Notes: generated from the letters alone by a model not told the origin. Positions 24,786 to 33,136 are shown, counted from the stretch's first letter. The stretch is 64,000 bases of DNA from Hymenobacter piscis (GCF_018760735.1 NZ_JAHHZN010000002.1:186001-250000), one strand, 5' to 3'. Translations and numbers: made by a program.

Positions 24786-25903
24786 TCCGCCGCCTGCCAG
24801 CCGCTGCCGGCGCCCAGGGCCACGCCCATGCCGTTGCAGCGCACGGCCACGAACAGGTTAGGCTGCACTTCCCGGATGATGGGCTCCAGCGCCGACCCGA
24901 AGGCCATCACGCCGCTCCAACGGTAGTCGATGCGGGGGCGGCGGCCGGGCAGAATCACGTCGTGGAGCAGGCGCTCAAGCTGCTGCTGCACCCGCGGTGT
25001 GAGGCCGGGGGCGGTGGTTGCTTCGGCCGCGAAATCAAGGTTGCGGCCCCCGCCCAGCAGTACCCGCTGGCCCACCTGCCGGAAGTAGTAGTACCCTTTG
25101 TCGTAGTGAAACGTGCCGGGCAGGCGCAGGCCCGGGATGGGCTCCGTCACGAGCACCTGGCCCCGGCCGGGCACCACATCCAGCGCCGGCACCAGCTCCC
25201 GCGAAAACGCATTGGTGGCCAGCAGCACCTGCCCGGCCTCGAGCATGGGGCCCGCCAGGTGCACCCGCACGGCCCCGGCCGTGGGCTCCAGGCGCTGCAC
25301 CGGGCAGCCATGGAGCACCGTCACGCCCGCCGCCCAGGCCTTTCGCAGCAGCGCCTGCATCAGGCGGCCGGTATCGAGGCTGCCCTCGGCCGTGTTTTCC
25401 AGCATGGTGCGCACCCCCGCCAGCCCCAGGGCCGGAATCTGGCCGGTGGCTTCCCGGAAAATGTCGGCGCGGCCGATGACGGGGGCCAGCAGGTGGTTGT
25501 AGTAGCCGATGCGGGCTTGGCAGGTGGCGGCCAGGGCCTCATCTTCGGGGCGAAACAGCTCGTAGCCGCCCTCGGGCCGGTAGCTGATGACCTCGTCGCT
25601 GAGCAGGGCGCGCAGACGGCCCAGGCCCTCCCAGCGGGCCCGCACCACGCCCAGCAACGCGGCCGTCCCGCCCCGCTCCTCTTGTTCCATCAGTTCCGAA
25701 ATGCTGCCAAAGCAGGCGAAACCCGCGTTTTTGGTGCTGGCCCCGTTGGGCAGCGGGTCGCGCTCGAGTACCAGCACCCGGGCCGTGGGTTGCAGCTGCC
25801 GGGTGTAGAGGGCCGCCGTGAGGCCCACCAGCCCCCCGCCCACAATCACCACATCGGCCTCATCCAGAAAGGCCCGGTGTTCCCAGTAAGAAAGGTTGTC
25901 CAT
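24767..25903 (-). CDS. FAD-dependent oxidoreductase (DAO family)
   Basis: A 378-residue flavoenzyme of the D-amino-acid-oxidase/glycine-oxidase superfamily. The dinucleotide-binding motif VVIVGGGLVGLTAALYTRQL lies at about 18-37, then GASTKNAGFACFGS, and a C-terminal FAD-contact segment (DYRWSGVMAFGSALEPIIRE; RCNGMGVALG). It resembles gamma-glutamylputrescine oxidase-like proteins, but substrate is undetermined. ATG 25903 is supported by a -7 box at 25942-25948, which lies inside the longer open frame. Its last three residues are encoded by the neighbouring repeat. Confidence 0.85.
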   Translation of the reverse strand: MDNLSYWEHRAFLDEADVVIVGGGLVGLTAALYTRQLQPTARVLVLERDPLPNGASTKNAGFACFGSISELMEQEERGGTAALLGVVRARWEGLGRLRALLSDEVISYRPEGGYELFRPEDEALAATCQARIGYYNHLLAPVIGRADIFREATGQIPALGLAGVRTMLENTAEGSLDTGRLMQALLRKAWAAGVTVLHGCPVQRLEPTAGAVRVHLAGPMLEAGQVLLATNAFSRELVPALDVVPGRGQVLVTEPIPGLRLPGTFHYDKGYYYFRQVGQRVLLGGGRNLDFAAEATTAPGLTPRVQQQLERLLHDVILPGRRPRIDYRWSGVMAFGSALEPIIREVQPNLFVAVRCNGMGVALGAGSGWQAAELMSEG

Positions 25904-25941
25904 GAATCGGCGCCGGCGTGAGGTAAAGCGGAAAAGAAGAC

Positions 25942-25948
25942 CAAAGTA
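25942..25948 (-). promoter_or_regulatory. -7 box for FAD oxidoreductase
   Basis: TACTTTG on the minus strand 39 bases before the ATG; fixes the start at 25903. Confidence 0.5.
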
Positions 25949-26004
25949 CCTAGTCATCCTCAAACGGGCCGCCGGGGCGCTTGCCCGGGCAGGGTCAGGC
26001 TCAA

Positions 26005-26040
26005 ACAAAAACCCCGCAGCCGGAGCCGCGGGGTTTGTTG
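26005..26040 (-). terminator. Terminator of T9SS-domain gene
   Basis: ACCCCGC and GCGGGGT with flanking A/T runs form a stem-loop just after the stop at 26061, with the U-run oriented leftward. Confidence 0.8.
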
Positions 26041-26060
26041 AACAGGAAGAAAAGCCGGAT

Positions 26061-26441
26061 TTACTGGCCCAGCAGCAAGCGCTTCATGCCCCGCCGCTCC
26101 CCGGAGGTGCACTTCACGATGTAGGTGCCGGCCGGCAGATTGCTCACGTCGAGTACGGCGGCGGCAGCGCCCGAAATCAGGTCCCGGGTCAGTACCGGGC
26201 GCCCATCCACGCCGTTGACTTCGACCCGGGTAGGACCGGCAGCATCGGTGCGGACCGTGAGACGCTTGGTTACGGGGTTGGTTTCCACGCGCACCTTCAG
26301 GGCGTCGGTGTTGGGCGTGGGGTCGGCCATTTTATCCGAAATCAGGGCTACGGGGCCTGATTTGGCCTCACTCTGGGCGTAAGCAGTCGGGCCGAAGCAC
26401 ACGGTCAGCAACAGAGCAGCCAGCAAAGTAAAAGTTTTCAT
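26061..26441 (-). CDS. Small secreted protein with type IX sorting domain
   Basis: Only 126 aa: a signal peptide (TLLAALLLTVCFGPTAYAQ), a linker of about 25 residues, and then a type A Por/T9SS C-terminal sorting domain (NPVTKRLTVRTD, RDLISGAAAAVLDVSNLPAG, TYIVKCTSGERRGMKRLLLG). There is no cargo domain. Such domains target proteins to the type IX secretion machinery and the cell surface; here the domain is almost the entire protein. The promoter box is at 26482-26489. Confident on domain, not on function. Confidence 0.8.
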   Translation of the reverse strand: MKTFTLLAALLLTVCFGPTAYAQSEAKSGPVALISDKMADPTPNTDALKVRVETNPVTKRLTVRTDAAGPTRVEVNGVDGRPVLTRDLISGAAAAVLDVSNLPAGTYIVKCTSGERRGMKRLLLGQ

Positions 26442-26481
26442 ACGCGTTCTTAATCAGAGAAGAGTGAACGATACGGGACAT

Positions 26482-26489
26482 GAAAGGTA
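26482..26489 (-). promoter_or_regulatory. -7 box for T9SS-domain gene
   Basis: TACCTTTC on the minus strand 41 bases before the ATG, within an otherwise AT-rich 287-bp gap. Confidence 0.45.
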
Positions 26490-26683
26490 CGAAAAACCTA
26501 CCCCCACCCGGATCTGGTCAGGCAAAAAATTAATGTAATCGGGTGTGGCAAGAAACGCGCCAATCCCCGAATTATTTTTCAGCCGACGATTTTTCTTGTC
26601 GCGCCAACTTCCACGCCAGCAACGCCATAGCCGGCAAACACCCTCGAATGAAGCTGAATTACGCAGAAAAAACAGCCAACCGC

Positions 26684-26715
26684 TTGCACATTACCATTTG
26701 GCCACCGTACATTTG
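26684..26715 (+). promoter_or_regulatory. Promoter of tRNA-Pro genes
   Basis: TTG (26684-26686) and TACATTTG (26708-26715) with a 21-base spacer; the tRNA begins 13 bases later. Confidence 0.6.
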
Positions 26716-26728
26716 CCCTATAATTCAT

Positions 26729-26802
26729 CGGGGTGTAGCGTAGCCTGGTATCGCGCCAGCATGGGGTGCTGGAGGTCGTAGGTTCGAATCCTGCCACTCC
26801 GA
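26729..26802 (+). tRNA. tRNA-Pro (GGG)
   Basis: Acceptor CGGGGTG pairs with CACTCCG; anticodon stem CCAGC/GCTGG encloses loop ATGGGGT, anticodon GGG. T-arm has GGTTCGAATCC. CCA is not encoded. Confidence 0.93.
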
Positions 26803-26821
26803 CCGAAGAATTTCCTGTTCG

Positions 26822-26858
26822 AAAAGCCTCTGGGAACCCCACCCGGAGGCTTTTTTTC
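26822..26858 (+). terminator. Terminator after tRNA-Pro (GGG)
   Basis: AAGCCTC and GAGGCTT form the stem, followed by a run of seven T. Confidence 0.8.
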
Positions 26859-26884
26859 GACAGTTGAGTACCTGAATTACCCCT

Positions 26885-26958
26885 CGGGGTGTAGCGCAGC
26901 CCGGTAGCGCGCGTCGTTCGGGACGACGAGGCCGTAGGTTCGAATCCTGCCACCCCGA
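26885..26958 (+). tRNA. tRNA-Pro (CGG)
   Basis: Acceptor CGGGGTG pairs with CACCCCG; anticodon stem CGTCG/CGACG encloses TTCGGGA, anticodon CGG. It differs from the previous tRNA mainly in the anticodon arm. Confidence 0.93.
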
Positions 26959-26979
26959 CTCCGGTACTCTCTCCACAAG

Positions 26980-27016
26980 CAGCCCGCTGAACTCCGGTTC
27001 GGTGGGCTGTTTTTTT
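26980..27016 (+). terminator. Terminator after tRNA-Pro (CGG)
   Basis: CAGCCC and GGGCTG enclose a loop with an inner GAAC/GTTC pairing and precede a run of seven T. Confidence 0.75.
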
Positions 27017-27086
27017 GCCCATTCCCGCTAACCGGGCGGCTTCTGCCCTTTTCCTCAACCTTCCCTGATCCTGTTATTGCCTCCCT

Positions 27087-27151
27087 GGCGAGCCCCCCTG
27101 ACAGCGGCCCCGCCGAGGACTTCGGCGGGGCCGCTGTCAGGGGGGCTCGCC
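27087..27151 (-). terminator. 30-bp perfect hairpin
   Basis: Arms 27087-27116 and 27122-27151 are exact complements around the 5-base loop GGACT. It lies directly after the stop of the minus-strand gene at 27155. Confidence 0.8.
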
Positions 27152-27154
27152 GGT

Positions 27155-27679
27155 CTACTTCACCACCGCAAACACCTCGGGCTCGCCGTTTTCGGGGAAG
27201 TGCTCCAGGTAGATATGGCGCAGAGCAAGCTTCCGGTCCGCGGCGGCGTCCTTGATGCCGGCGTAGAGCTTATCGGGGGCCACGAGGTAGCTGGCGTTGA
27301 TGCGGGCGTGCAGCACCGGCTGGCCGGCGGCGAAGGTGCGGTAGCGGTAGCCGGCGGGCAGCTGTTGCGAGGTGGTATCGGCGACGAGCACGCCCACAAA
27401 TACGCGGGCCGAGTCGCGGGTGCTTTCGGGGTTGTTGTAGAAGATGTTGCCGAAGTCGCCGCGCAGCTTGCCGGCTTTGCGCAGGGTGTAGGCCTCGCGG
27501 GTCAGGTCGCCAAAGGCTTCGTCGTTGGCCGGGCCCTCATAGTAGCGGCCGGCCACGAAATAAGGTTGCGTGGTGGTTTCGGTGGTCACGACGGCCGCCT
27601 TGAAGCCGCCCATCTGCCAGTATACCACGGCAAACGCCACTATCAGGAACAGGGCCAGGATCAGGAGAATTCGATTCAT
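27155..27679 (-). CDS. Membrane-anchored protein of unknown function
   Basis: A 174-residue protein with one N-terminal membrane helix (ILLILALFLIVAFAVVYW) and an extracytoplasmic domain of about 150 residues. The segment QPYFVAGRYYEGPANDEAF and the alternating beta/alpha pattern faintly resemble GyrI-like/AraC effector-binding domains, but I do not claim membership. It lies downstream of the ABC half-transporter gene (27792), with an inverted repeat between. Confidence 0.6.
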   Translation of the reverse strand: MNRILLILALFLIVAFAVVYWQMGGFKAAVVTTETTTQPYFVAGRYYEGPANDEAFGDLTREAYTLRKAGKLRGDFGNIFYNNPESTRDSARVFVGVLVADTTSQQLPAGYRYRTFAAGQPVLHARINASYLVAPDKLYAGIKDAAADRKLALRHIYLEHFPENGEPEVFAVVK

Positions 27680-27683
27680 GAAG

Positions 27684-27790
27684 CGTTGGAGCTATTAGCT
27701 AACAGCTGCCGGCTATTAGCTGAGGTTCAGGTATAAGTGGTTTCGGTGAACGAAAGCCAAAAGTGAATAGCTTTCAGCTAACCGCTCAGC
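27684..27790. repeat. Inverted repeat with TTAGCTAACAGCTG arms
   Basis: TATTAGCTAACAGCTGCC...TTAGCTG on the left is imperfectly complementary to AATAGCTTTCAGCTAACCGCT on the right; TGGTTTCG/CGAAAGCCA pair in the middle. Similar arm wording recurs at 30.6 kb. Confidence 0.7.
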
Positions 27791-27791
27791 A

Positions 27792-29552
27792 TCAGGCGTA
27801 CTGCATCTGGTAGAGGTTGGCGTAGAAGCCCTGGTGGCGCAATAGCTGCTCGTGGGTGCCGGCCTCCTTGATTTCGCCCTTGTCGAGCACGATGATCTGG
27901 TCGGCCTTCTGGATGGTGCTCAGGCGGTGGGCAATGACGAGGCTGGTGCGGCCCTGCATGAGCTTCTCGATGGCCTGCTGAATCAACTCCTCGGTTTCCC
28001 CGTCGACCGACGAGGTGGCCTCGTCCAGAATGATGATGCGGGGCTGATACACCATGGCCCGCACGAAGCTGATGAGCTGGCGCTGGCCCACCGAGAGCGT
28101 GGCCCCGCGCTCCATCACGGCATAATCGAGGCCGCCGGGCAGGCGTTCAATGAAGCGGCGGGCCCCCACCAGATCGGCCGCTTCCCAGATCTGGGCGTCG
28201 GTGATGTCGGTTTTGCCCAGGGTGATGTTGTCGCGGATGGTGCCGGCGAACAGGAACACGTCCTGGAGCACCACCCCAATGTGGCGGCGCAGCTCCTTGA
28301 GGTCGTACTCGCGCAGGTCGTGGCCATCGATGCGGATGGTGCCTTTATTGATTTCGTAGAAGCGGCTGAGCAGGTTGATGATGCTGGTTTTGCCCGCCCC
28401 GGTAGCCCCCACGAAGGCGAAGGTCTGGCCCGCCTTCACGTCGAAATTCACGTCGCGCAGCACCCAGTCCTCGTCGTTGTAGGCAAACCAGACGTGCTCG
28501 AATTGCACGTCGCCGCGCAGCTCGGCGGGGGCGTAGGTGCCGTTGTCGGCAATGAGCTCCTTGCTGTCGAGCAGCTTGAGCAGGCGCTCGGTGCTCACCA
28601 GCCCCAGCTGCAGGGTGTTGAAGCGGTCAGCAATCTGGCGGATGGGCCGGAAGAACAGGGCGTTGTACATAATGAAGGCGATGAGCGCGCCCTTGGAAAT
28701 GGTACCCTCAATCTGGCCCTGGGCGGCGTACCACACCAGCAGGCCCACGCCGGCGGCGGCCAGCACCTCGGCCACCGGAAAGTAGATGCTGTAGTAAAGC
28801 ACCGAGCGGATGTTGGCCCGGGTGTGCTCCTGGTTAATGGCCTTGAACTTGCGCAGCTCCCGCTCCTCGTTGTTGAAAATCTGGACCACGTTCATGCCCG
28901 TCAGGTGTTCCTGCACGAAGGAGTTGAGGTTGGAAACGGCCGTGCGCACCTCCTGGAACGACTTCTTGACCTTCTCCTTGAACACGTAGGTGCTGAAGAG
29001 CAGGGGCGGAATCACGGAGAGGCTCACCAGCGTCAGGCGCCAGTCGATGTAGAACATGAAGCTCACGATGAACACCAGCTGCAGAATGTCGCCAATCATG
29101 GCCGCCAGTCCCTCGCTGAACACGTCGGAGAGGGTTTCCACGTCGGAGATGTTGCGGGTCACGAGCTGGCCGATGGGCGTGCGGTCGAAGAACTTGAGGC
29201 GCAGGTCGAGGATGTGCCGGTAGAGGTCGACGCGGATGTCGCGCACGATGTACTGGCCCAGCCAACCCCCGAAGTAGGTTTGCAGGTAGCTGACCAGGGC
29301 GTGGGCCACCAGCAGCCCCAGCAGCAGGGCAAACATCTGGTTGAGGCCCGCCCAGTCACTCTGCTCAATGGTCACGTCGACCATGCGCTGAATCAGAAAG
29401 GGGCGCAGCGTGCCCAGCACCGCCGTGGCAATGGTGAGGAAAATCAGAAAGTAAAAGACGCGCTGATACGGCCGCACGTACTTCACGAGCCGGCGCAGCA
29501 CCTGCCAGTCGAATACGTTGCCGCTTTTGGTGGCGGGGGTAGCTTGCTCCAT
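27792..29552 (-). CDS. ABC exporter half-subunit with canonical Walker B (MdlB-like)
   Basis: A 586-residue half-transporter: six-helix membrane domain (about 1-320) and C-terminal ATPase. Walker A is GATGAGKTS, Walker B IIILDEATSSVD with the catalytic glutamate, and the H-loop is AHRLSTIQ. The signature is LSVGQRQL rather than LSGGQ. Heterodimeric exporters pair one subunit with Asp in Walker B and another with an altered signature, which is what this gene and the one at 22.8 kb offer together. Start is ATG 29552. Substrate unknown. Confidence 0.88.
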   Translation of the reverse strand: MEQATPATKSGNVFDWQVLRRLVKYVRPYQRVFYFLIFLTIATAVLGTLRPFLIQRMVDVTIEQSDWAGLNQMFALLLGLLVAHALVSYLQTYFGGWLGQYIVRDIRVDLYRHILDLRLKFFDRTPIGQLVTRNISDVETLSDVFSEGLAAMIGDILQLVFIVSFMFYIDWRLTLVSLSVIPPLLFSTYVFKEKVKKSFQEVRTAVSNLNSFVQEHLTGMNVVQIFNNEERELRKFKAINQEHTRANIRSVLYYSIYFPVAEVLAAAGVGLLVWYAAQGQIEGTISKGALIAFIMYNALFFRPIRQIADRFNTLQLGLVSTERLLKLLDSKELIADNGTYAPAELRGDVQFEHVWFAYNDEDWVLRDVNFDVKAGQTFAFVGATGAGKTSIINLLSRFYEINKGTIRIDGHDLREYDLKELRRHIGVVLQDVFLFAGTIRDNITLGKTDITDAQIWEAADLVGARRFIERLPGGLDYAVMERGATLSVGQRQLISFVRAMVYQPRIIILDEATSSVDGETEELIQQAIEKLMQGRTSLVIAHRLSTIQKADQIIVLDKGEIKEAGTHEQLLRHQGFYANLYQMQYA

Positions 29553-29616
29553 TCGAGGTTTCTAAAGGGACTGCAAAGGTAACCAGCCCGCCGCCGGATT
29601 GTGAGAAATCAGCGGT

Positions 29617-29784
29617 GTGGAGTGGAGGAGTTAGGAGAGAACGTCATTCCGAGCGAAGCCGAGGAATCTCGCGGGCTGACGTTGTGCTGGTACCCCAACG
29701 ACAGGATGAGTGTAGCAACGTCAGCCCGCGAGATTCCTCGGCTTCGCTCGGAATGACGTTCCCCTCCTGACTCCTAGCTCCTGC
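29617..29784. repeat. GTCATTCCGAGCGAAGC inverted repeat with outer GGAGTTAGGAG arms
   Basis: Inner arms 29640-29683 and 29717-29760 are perfectly complementary over 44 bases with a 33-base spacer. Outer purine arms (about 29617-29639) pair loosely with CTCCTGACTCCTAGCTCC to 29784, which encodes the last residues (SRS) of truA. Confidence 0.9.
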
Positions 29785-30565
29785 TAAAATACGGCAGGCC
29801 GGCGGGCAGCTCCACGCCTTCTACCAGCTCGGCCGGGTACTCCACGCGGCACAGGAACAGGCCGCCTGCCAGGGCTGCGCCGCTGGCGTGCACCCGGTTG
29901 AGGCTGCGGAACACTTCCCCGAACTGCTCGGGACTCATTTTGCCCCGGCCCACCGTCAGCAGGGTGCCCACCACCAGCCGCACCATACCGCGCACGAAGC
30001 GGTTGGCCCGGATGCGGAACACCAGCCCGCCCGGCTCCTGGTGCCAGCCCGCCTCGAAGCAGGTGCAGACATAGTGCTTTTCGGCGCCCTTCACTTTGGA
30101 AAAGCTGGTAAAATCGTGGGTTCCCAGCAGCATAGCCGCCGCCTCGTTCATGGCCGCCACGTCGGGGGCGCGGTCGAGGTAGAGGCTGAAGCTGGCCGCG
30201 AAGGGGTCGGGGGTGAGGCGCACGTGGTACTCGTAGGTGCGGATTTTGGCGTGGTAGCGGGCGTGGGCATCGGGCGCGACGGGGTGCAGCACCTGGCAGC
30301 GGATGCCGGCCGGCAGGGCCCGGTTGAGGCGGTAGAGCAGCGTGGGCACATCGAGGCCTTCGGGCAGCTCCGCATCGAAGTGGGCTACCTGGTGGCTGGC
30401 GTGCACGCCCGCGTCGGTGCGGCCGCTGCCGAGGCAGTACACCGGCTGGCGCAGCACCTGGGTCAGACAGCGGTCCAGTTCCTGCTGCACTGTGCTCACG
30501 CCGGGCTGAATCTGCCAGCCGTGAAACGCGGAGCCGTCGTAGGCCAGGTGAAGGAAGTAGCGCAT
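29774..30565 (-). CDS. truA: tRNA pseudouridine synthase A
   Basis: TruA isomerises uridines 38-40 of the tRNA anticodon stem. The 263-residue protein has the catalytic aspartate at residue 51 in GSGRTDAGVHASHQVAHFD, the N-terminal LAYDGSAFHGWQIQP and the C-terminal RFVRGMVRLVVGTLL. Length and motifs are normal. Its C-terminal SRS lies in repeat DNA. It is bounded on both sides by inverted repeats. Confidence 0.95.
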   Translation of the reverse strand: MRYFLHLAYDGSAFHGWQIQPGVSTVQQELDRCLTQVLRQPVYCLGSGRTDAGVHASHQVAHFDAELPEGLDVPTLLYRLNRALPAGIRCQVLHPVAPDAHARYHAKIRTYEYHVRLTPDPFAASFSLYLDRAPDVAAMNEAAAMLLGTHDFTSFSKVKGAEKHYVCTCFEAGWHQEPGGLVFRIRANRFVRGMVRLVVGTLLTVGRGKMSPEQFGEVFRSLNRVHASGAALAGGLFLCRVEYPAELVEGVELPAGLPYFSRS

Positions 30566-30572
30566 TTTTTGG

Positions 30573-30655
30573 GGCTGTTGGCTGATAGCCAGTCGTCGGA
30601 CGGTTCATCAAAAAGCTAACAGCCCGCAGCTACTAGCTATCAGCTTAAAATAAAA
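30573..30655. repeat. Inverted repeat with GCTGTTGGCTGATAGC arms
   Basis: GGCTGTTGGCTGATAGCC (left) pairs imperfectly with GCTAACAGCCCGCAGC and CTAGCTATCAGC (right), filling the gap between two leftward genes. Confidence 0.7.
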
Positions 30656-30656
30656 G

Positions 30657-31196
30657 TTACACCACCAGCGCGTAGAGCAGGGAATCCAGGGTCTGGCCGT
30701 CCTTTACCACGCTGCGGCGCAGGCGGGCTTCGAGCTCATAGCCCGCCTTTTCCAGCACTCGGGCCGAGGCGGGGTTGGTGGCGAAAACCACCGCGTAGAG
30801 GCGGCAGATGTCGAAATTGGCCAGCACGTAGCTGCTGAGGGTACGCACGGCGGCCGTGGCCAGGCCCCGCCCCCAGCAGGCCGGCGTGAGCCAGTACCCG
30901 ATTTCGGCGGAGCGGCGGCGCACGTCGGTTTTGAAGTGCACGCCCACGCTGCCCACGGCTTCGCCCTCCACCTCCAGGGCCAGAAACAGGTCCCGGCTGC
31001 TGTCGGCCACCGAGCACAGGAAAAACTCCGCGTCGCCGGGTGAGTAGGGAAACGGAAACGAGTCGCGCAGATTCCGGGCAATCCGCTCGTCGTTGGCGTG
31101 GCGGGCCAGGGCGGCGGCATCCGAGAAGCGCCAGGGCCGCAGCCGCGCCCCGCTTACCGGTAACTCCAACGTGGGGGTAAGCAGCGGGTCGGGCAT
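30657..31196 (-). CDS. GNAT acetyltransferase, RimJ/RimL-like
   Basis: A 179-residue GNAT enzyme. It has the RimJ/RimL-type opening GARLRPWRFSDAAALARHAND, the core VEGEAVGSVGVHFKTDVRRRSAEIGYWL, and the acetyl-CoA loop PACWGRGLATAAVRTLSSYV. These proteins usually acetylate protein N-termini or small molecules. A second relative lies at 35.7 kb. Confidence 0.85.
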   Translation of the reverse strand: MPDPLLTPTLELPVSGARLRPWRFSDAAALARHANDERIARNLRDSFPFPYSPGDAEFFLCSVADSSRDLFLALEVEGEAVGSVGVHFKTDVRRRSAEIGYWLTPACWGRGLATAAVRTLSSYVLANFDICRLYAVVFATNPASARVLEKAGYELEARLRRSVVKDGQTLDSLLYALVV

Positions 31197-31203
31197 GGGG
31201 AAA

Positions 31204-31371
31204 AGGCAATGAGTTGTTAATGTGAATAATGTGGCAAATGTGGAGGAGGCTTGGGCAGAACGGCGCTGGCTGCTAAAAAGCGGAAGGCCAGAGTTACTCA
31301 GACCAGCTACTCTTTCTCATCTCCCACATTCTTCACATTAACGACACATTCTCCACATTACCCCTTACAGC
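31204..31371. repeat. Inverted repeat with TTAATGTGAATAATGTGG arms
   Basis: Left arm 31209-31250 (TGTTAATGTGAATAATGTGG) and right arm 31320-31362 (CTTCACATTAACGACACATT) are imperfect complements; the stop of the thiolase gene abuts it. Confidence 0.75.
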
Positions 31372-32564
31372 TTCTCGTAAATCACGGCGGCACCCTGGCC
31401 GACGCCTACGCACATGGTGGCCAGGCCGTAGCGGACGCCCTCGCGGCGCTGCATCTCGTGGAGCAGGGTGGCCGTGATGCGCGAGCCGCTGGCCCCCAGC
31501 GGGTGGCCGATGGCAATGGAGCCGCCGTTCACGTTCACCTTGGTCGGGTCGAGGTCCAGCTCCCGCAGGCAGGCAATGCTCTGGGCAGCAAAGGCTTCGT
31601 TGAGCTCAATCAGGTCGATGTCGTTGAGGGTCAGGCCGGCGCGCTGGAGCACTTTCCGGGTGGCCGTGACCGGCCCGATACCCATGAAGGCCGGATCGAC
31701 GCCCACCACGGCCGAAGCCACCACGCGGGCCAGGGGCTTGAGGTTGTACTGTTTCAGCGCTTCTTCACTCACCAGCAGCACGGCGGCGGCCCCGTCGTTA
31801 ATGCCCGCCGAGTTACCGGCCGTCACGCTACCATCCACCTGGAAGGCGGGACGCAGGGAAGCCAGCTTTTCGAGGCTCGACAGACGCGGGGGCTCGTCCT
31901 GATCAAACAGGGCCGTGTCGCCTTTGGGGTTCGGGATGAACACGGGCACGATTTCGCGGCGGAAGCGGCCCTTCTCGAAGGCGCGCTGGTACTTGCGCTG
32001 GGAGTGGAAGGCGAATTCGTCCTGGTCGGCGCGCGACACGCCGTACTGGCGGGCCACGTTTTCGGCCGTTTCGCCCATGGCGTAGGGGTGGTGCAGCTTC
32101 GAGAGCTTGGGGTTCACGAAGCGCCAGCCCAGGGTGGTATCGTGGGCCATGAAGTCGCGGGCGAAGGCCGTGGACGATTTGGCCATCACGAAGGGCGCCC
32201 GCGTCATGCTCTCGGAGCCGCCGGCCAGGTACACGTCGCCCTCCCCGGCCCGGATGGCCCGGGAAGCGTCCATGATGCTTTGCAGGCCCGAGGCGCAGAG
32301 GCGGTTGACGGTGTTACCGGGCACCGTGATGGGCAAACCGGCCAGCAGGGCCGCCATGCGGGCCACGTTGCGGTTATCCTCACCGGCCTGGTTGGCGGCG
32401 CCCATAATCACGTCTTCCACGGCGGCGGGGGCGAGGGAGGGGTTGCGGCGCAGCAGCTCCCGCAGCACGTGGGCGGCCATATCGTCGGGGCGGACGCTGC
32501 TGAGCGCGCCGCCGAATTTCCCGATGGGAGTGCGGACAGCGTCCACAATGTAGGCAGTAGACAT
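31365..32564 (-). CDS. Acetyl-CoA C-acyltransferase (thiolase)
   Basis: A thiolase of 399 aa, the normal length. It starts AYIVDAVRTPIGKFGGALS, carries the acyl-enzyme cysteine in NRLCASGLQSI (about residue 90), the His of IAIGHPLGASGSRI, and the second cysteine in LATMCVGVGQGAA. It should cleave or form acetoacetyl-CoA or 3-ketoacyl-CoA in beta-oxidation or polyketide-type precursor supply; chain-length preference cannot be read. ATG 32564 begins the conserved domain, so the 36 upstream residues are rejected. Divergent from a DUF4293 gene. Confidence 0.92.
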   Translation of the reverse strand: MSTAYIVDAVRTPIGKFGGALSSVRPDDMAAHVLRELLRRNPSLAPAAVEDVIMGAANQAGEDNRNVARMAALLAGLPITVPGNTVNRLCASGLQSIMDASRAIRAGEGDVYLAGGSESMTRAPFVMAKSSTAFARDFMAHDTTLGWRFVNPKLSKLHHPYAMGETAENVARQYGVSRADQDEFAFHSQRKYQRAFEKGRFRREIVPVFIPNPKGDTALFDQDEPPRLSSLEKLASLRPAFQVDGSVTAGNSAGINDGAAAVLLVSEEALKQYNLKPLARVVASAVVGVDPAFMGIGPVTATRKVLQRAGLTLNDIDLIELNEAFAAQSIACLRELDLDPTKVNVNGGSIAIGHPLGASGSRITATLLHEMQRREGVRYGLATMCVGVGQGAAVIYEKL

Positions 32565-32597
32565 TCGATAGAGTGCGTTTTTCCGGTCGTAGTTGGC

Positions 32598-32605
32598 TAC
32601 TTTTG
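32598..32605 (+). promoter_or_regulatory. -7 box for DUF4293 gene
   Basis: TACTTTTG, 50 bases before the ATG at 32655; a second box-like TATTTTG follows at about 32623. Confidence 0.5.
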
Positions 32606-32654
32606 CCGGCCCCGCGGGGTCGTATTTTGTAAGCCGAACTGTCAAAACACAAAG

Positions 32655-33131
32655 ATGATACAAAGAATCCAAAGCGTTTTCCTGCTGCTGCTGGCCCTGG
32701 CCATGCTGAGCGTGCTATTCCTGCCCATCTGGAGCAAGTCTGACCCCGCCAGCCAGCAAACGGTGGTGCTCACGGCCACGCAACTGGCTTTCGAGAAGGC
32801 CAATGCCGGCGCCGCCGCCCCCATCAGCGCCTGGCCGATTGCGGCCCTGGCGGCAGCCTCGGCGGCGGTGGCCCTGCTGGAAATTTTCCAGTTCCGCAAC
32901 CGCTTCAACCAGCTCAAGCTGGGCATGCTCAACTTTCTGCTGATTGTGGGCACCATCGGGGCGGGCTTCTACTACTCCGGCGTGGGCGAGCAGCTGGTCA
33001 ACATCAAAATGCCCGGCACCTTTGAGGCGGGCTTCTACCTGCCCACCCTGGCCCTGCTGCTCAACCTGCTGGCCAGCCGCTTTATCCGCCGCGATGAGCG
33101 CCTGGTGCGCAGCATGGACCGCCTGCGGTAG
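32655..33131 (+). CDS. DUF4293 membrane protein
   Basis: A 158-residue integral membrane protein with four hydrophobic helices (near 7-27, 62-80, 92-112, 128-142). The start MIQRIQSVFLLLLALAMLS and the linker FQFRNRFNQLKL are typical of DUF4293, a Bacteroidota family of unknown function. It is monocistronic and followed by an inverted repeat. Confidence 0.85.
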   Translation: MIQRIQSVFLLLLALAMLSVLFLPIWSKSDPASQQTVVLTATQLAFEKANAGAAAPISAWPIAALAAASAAVALLEIFQFRNRFNQLKLGMLNFLLIVGTIGAGFYYSGVGEQLVNIKMPGTFEAGFYLPTLALLLNLLASRFIRRDERLVRSMDRLR

Positions 33132-33136
33132 CAGCA

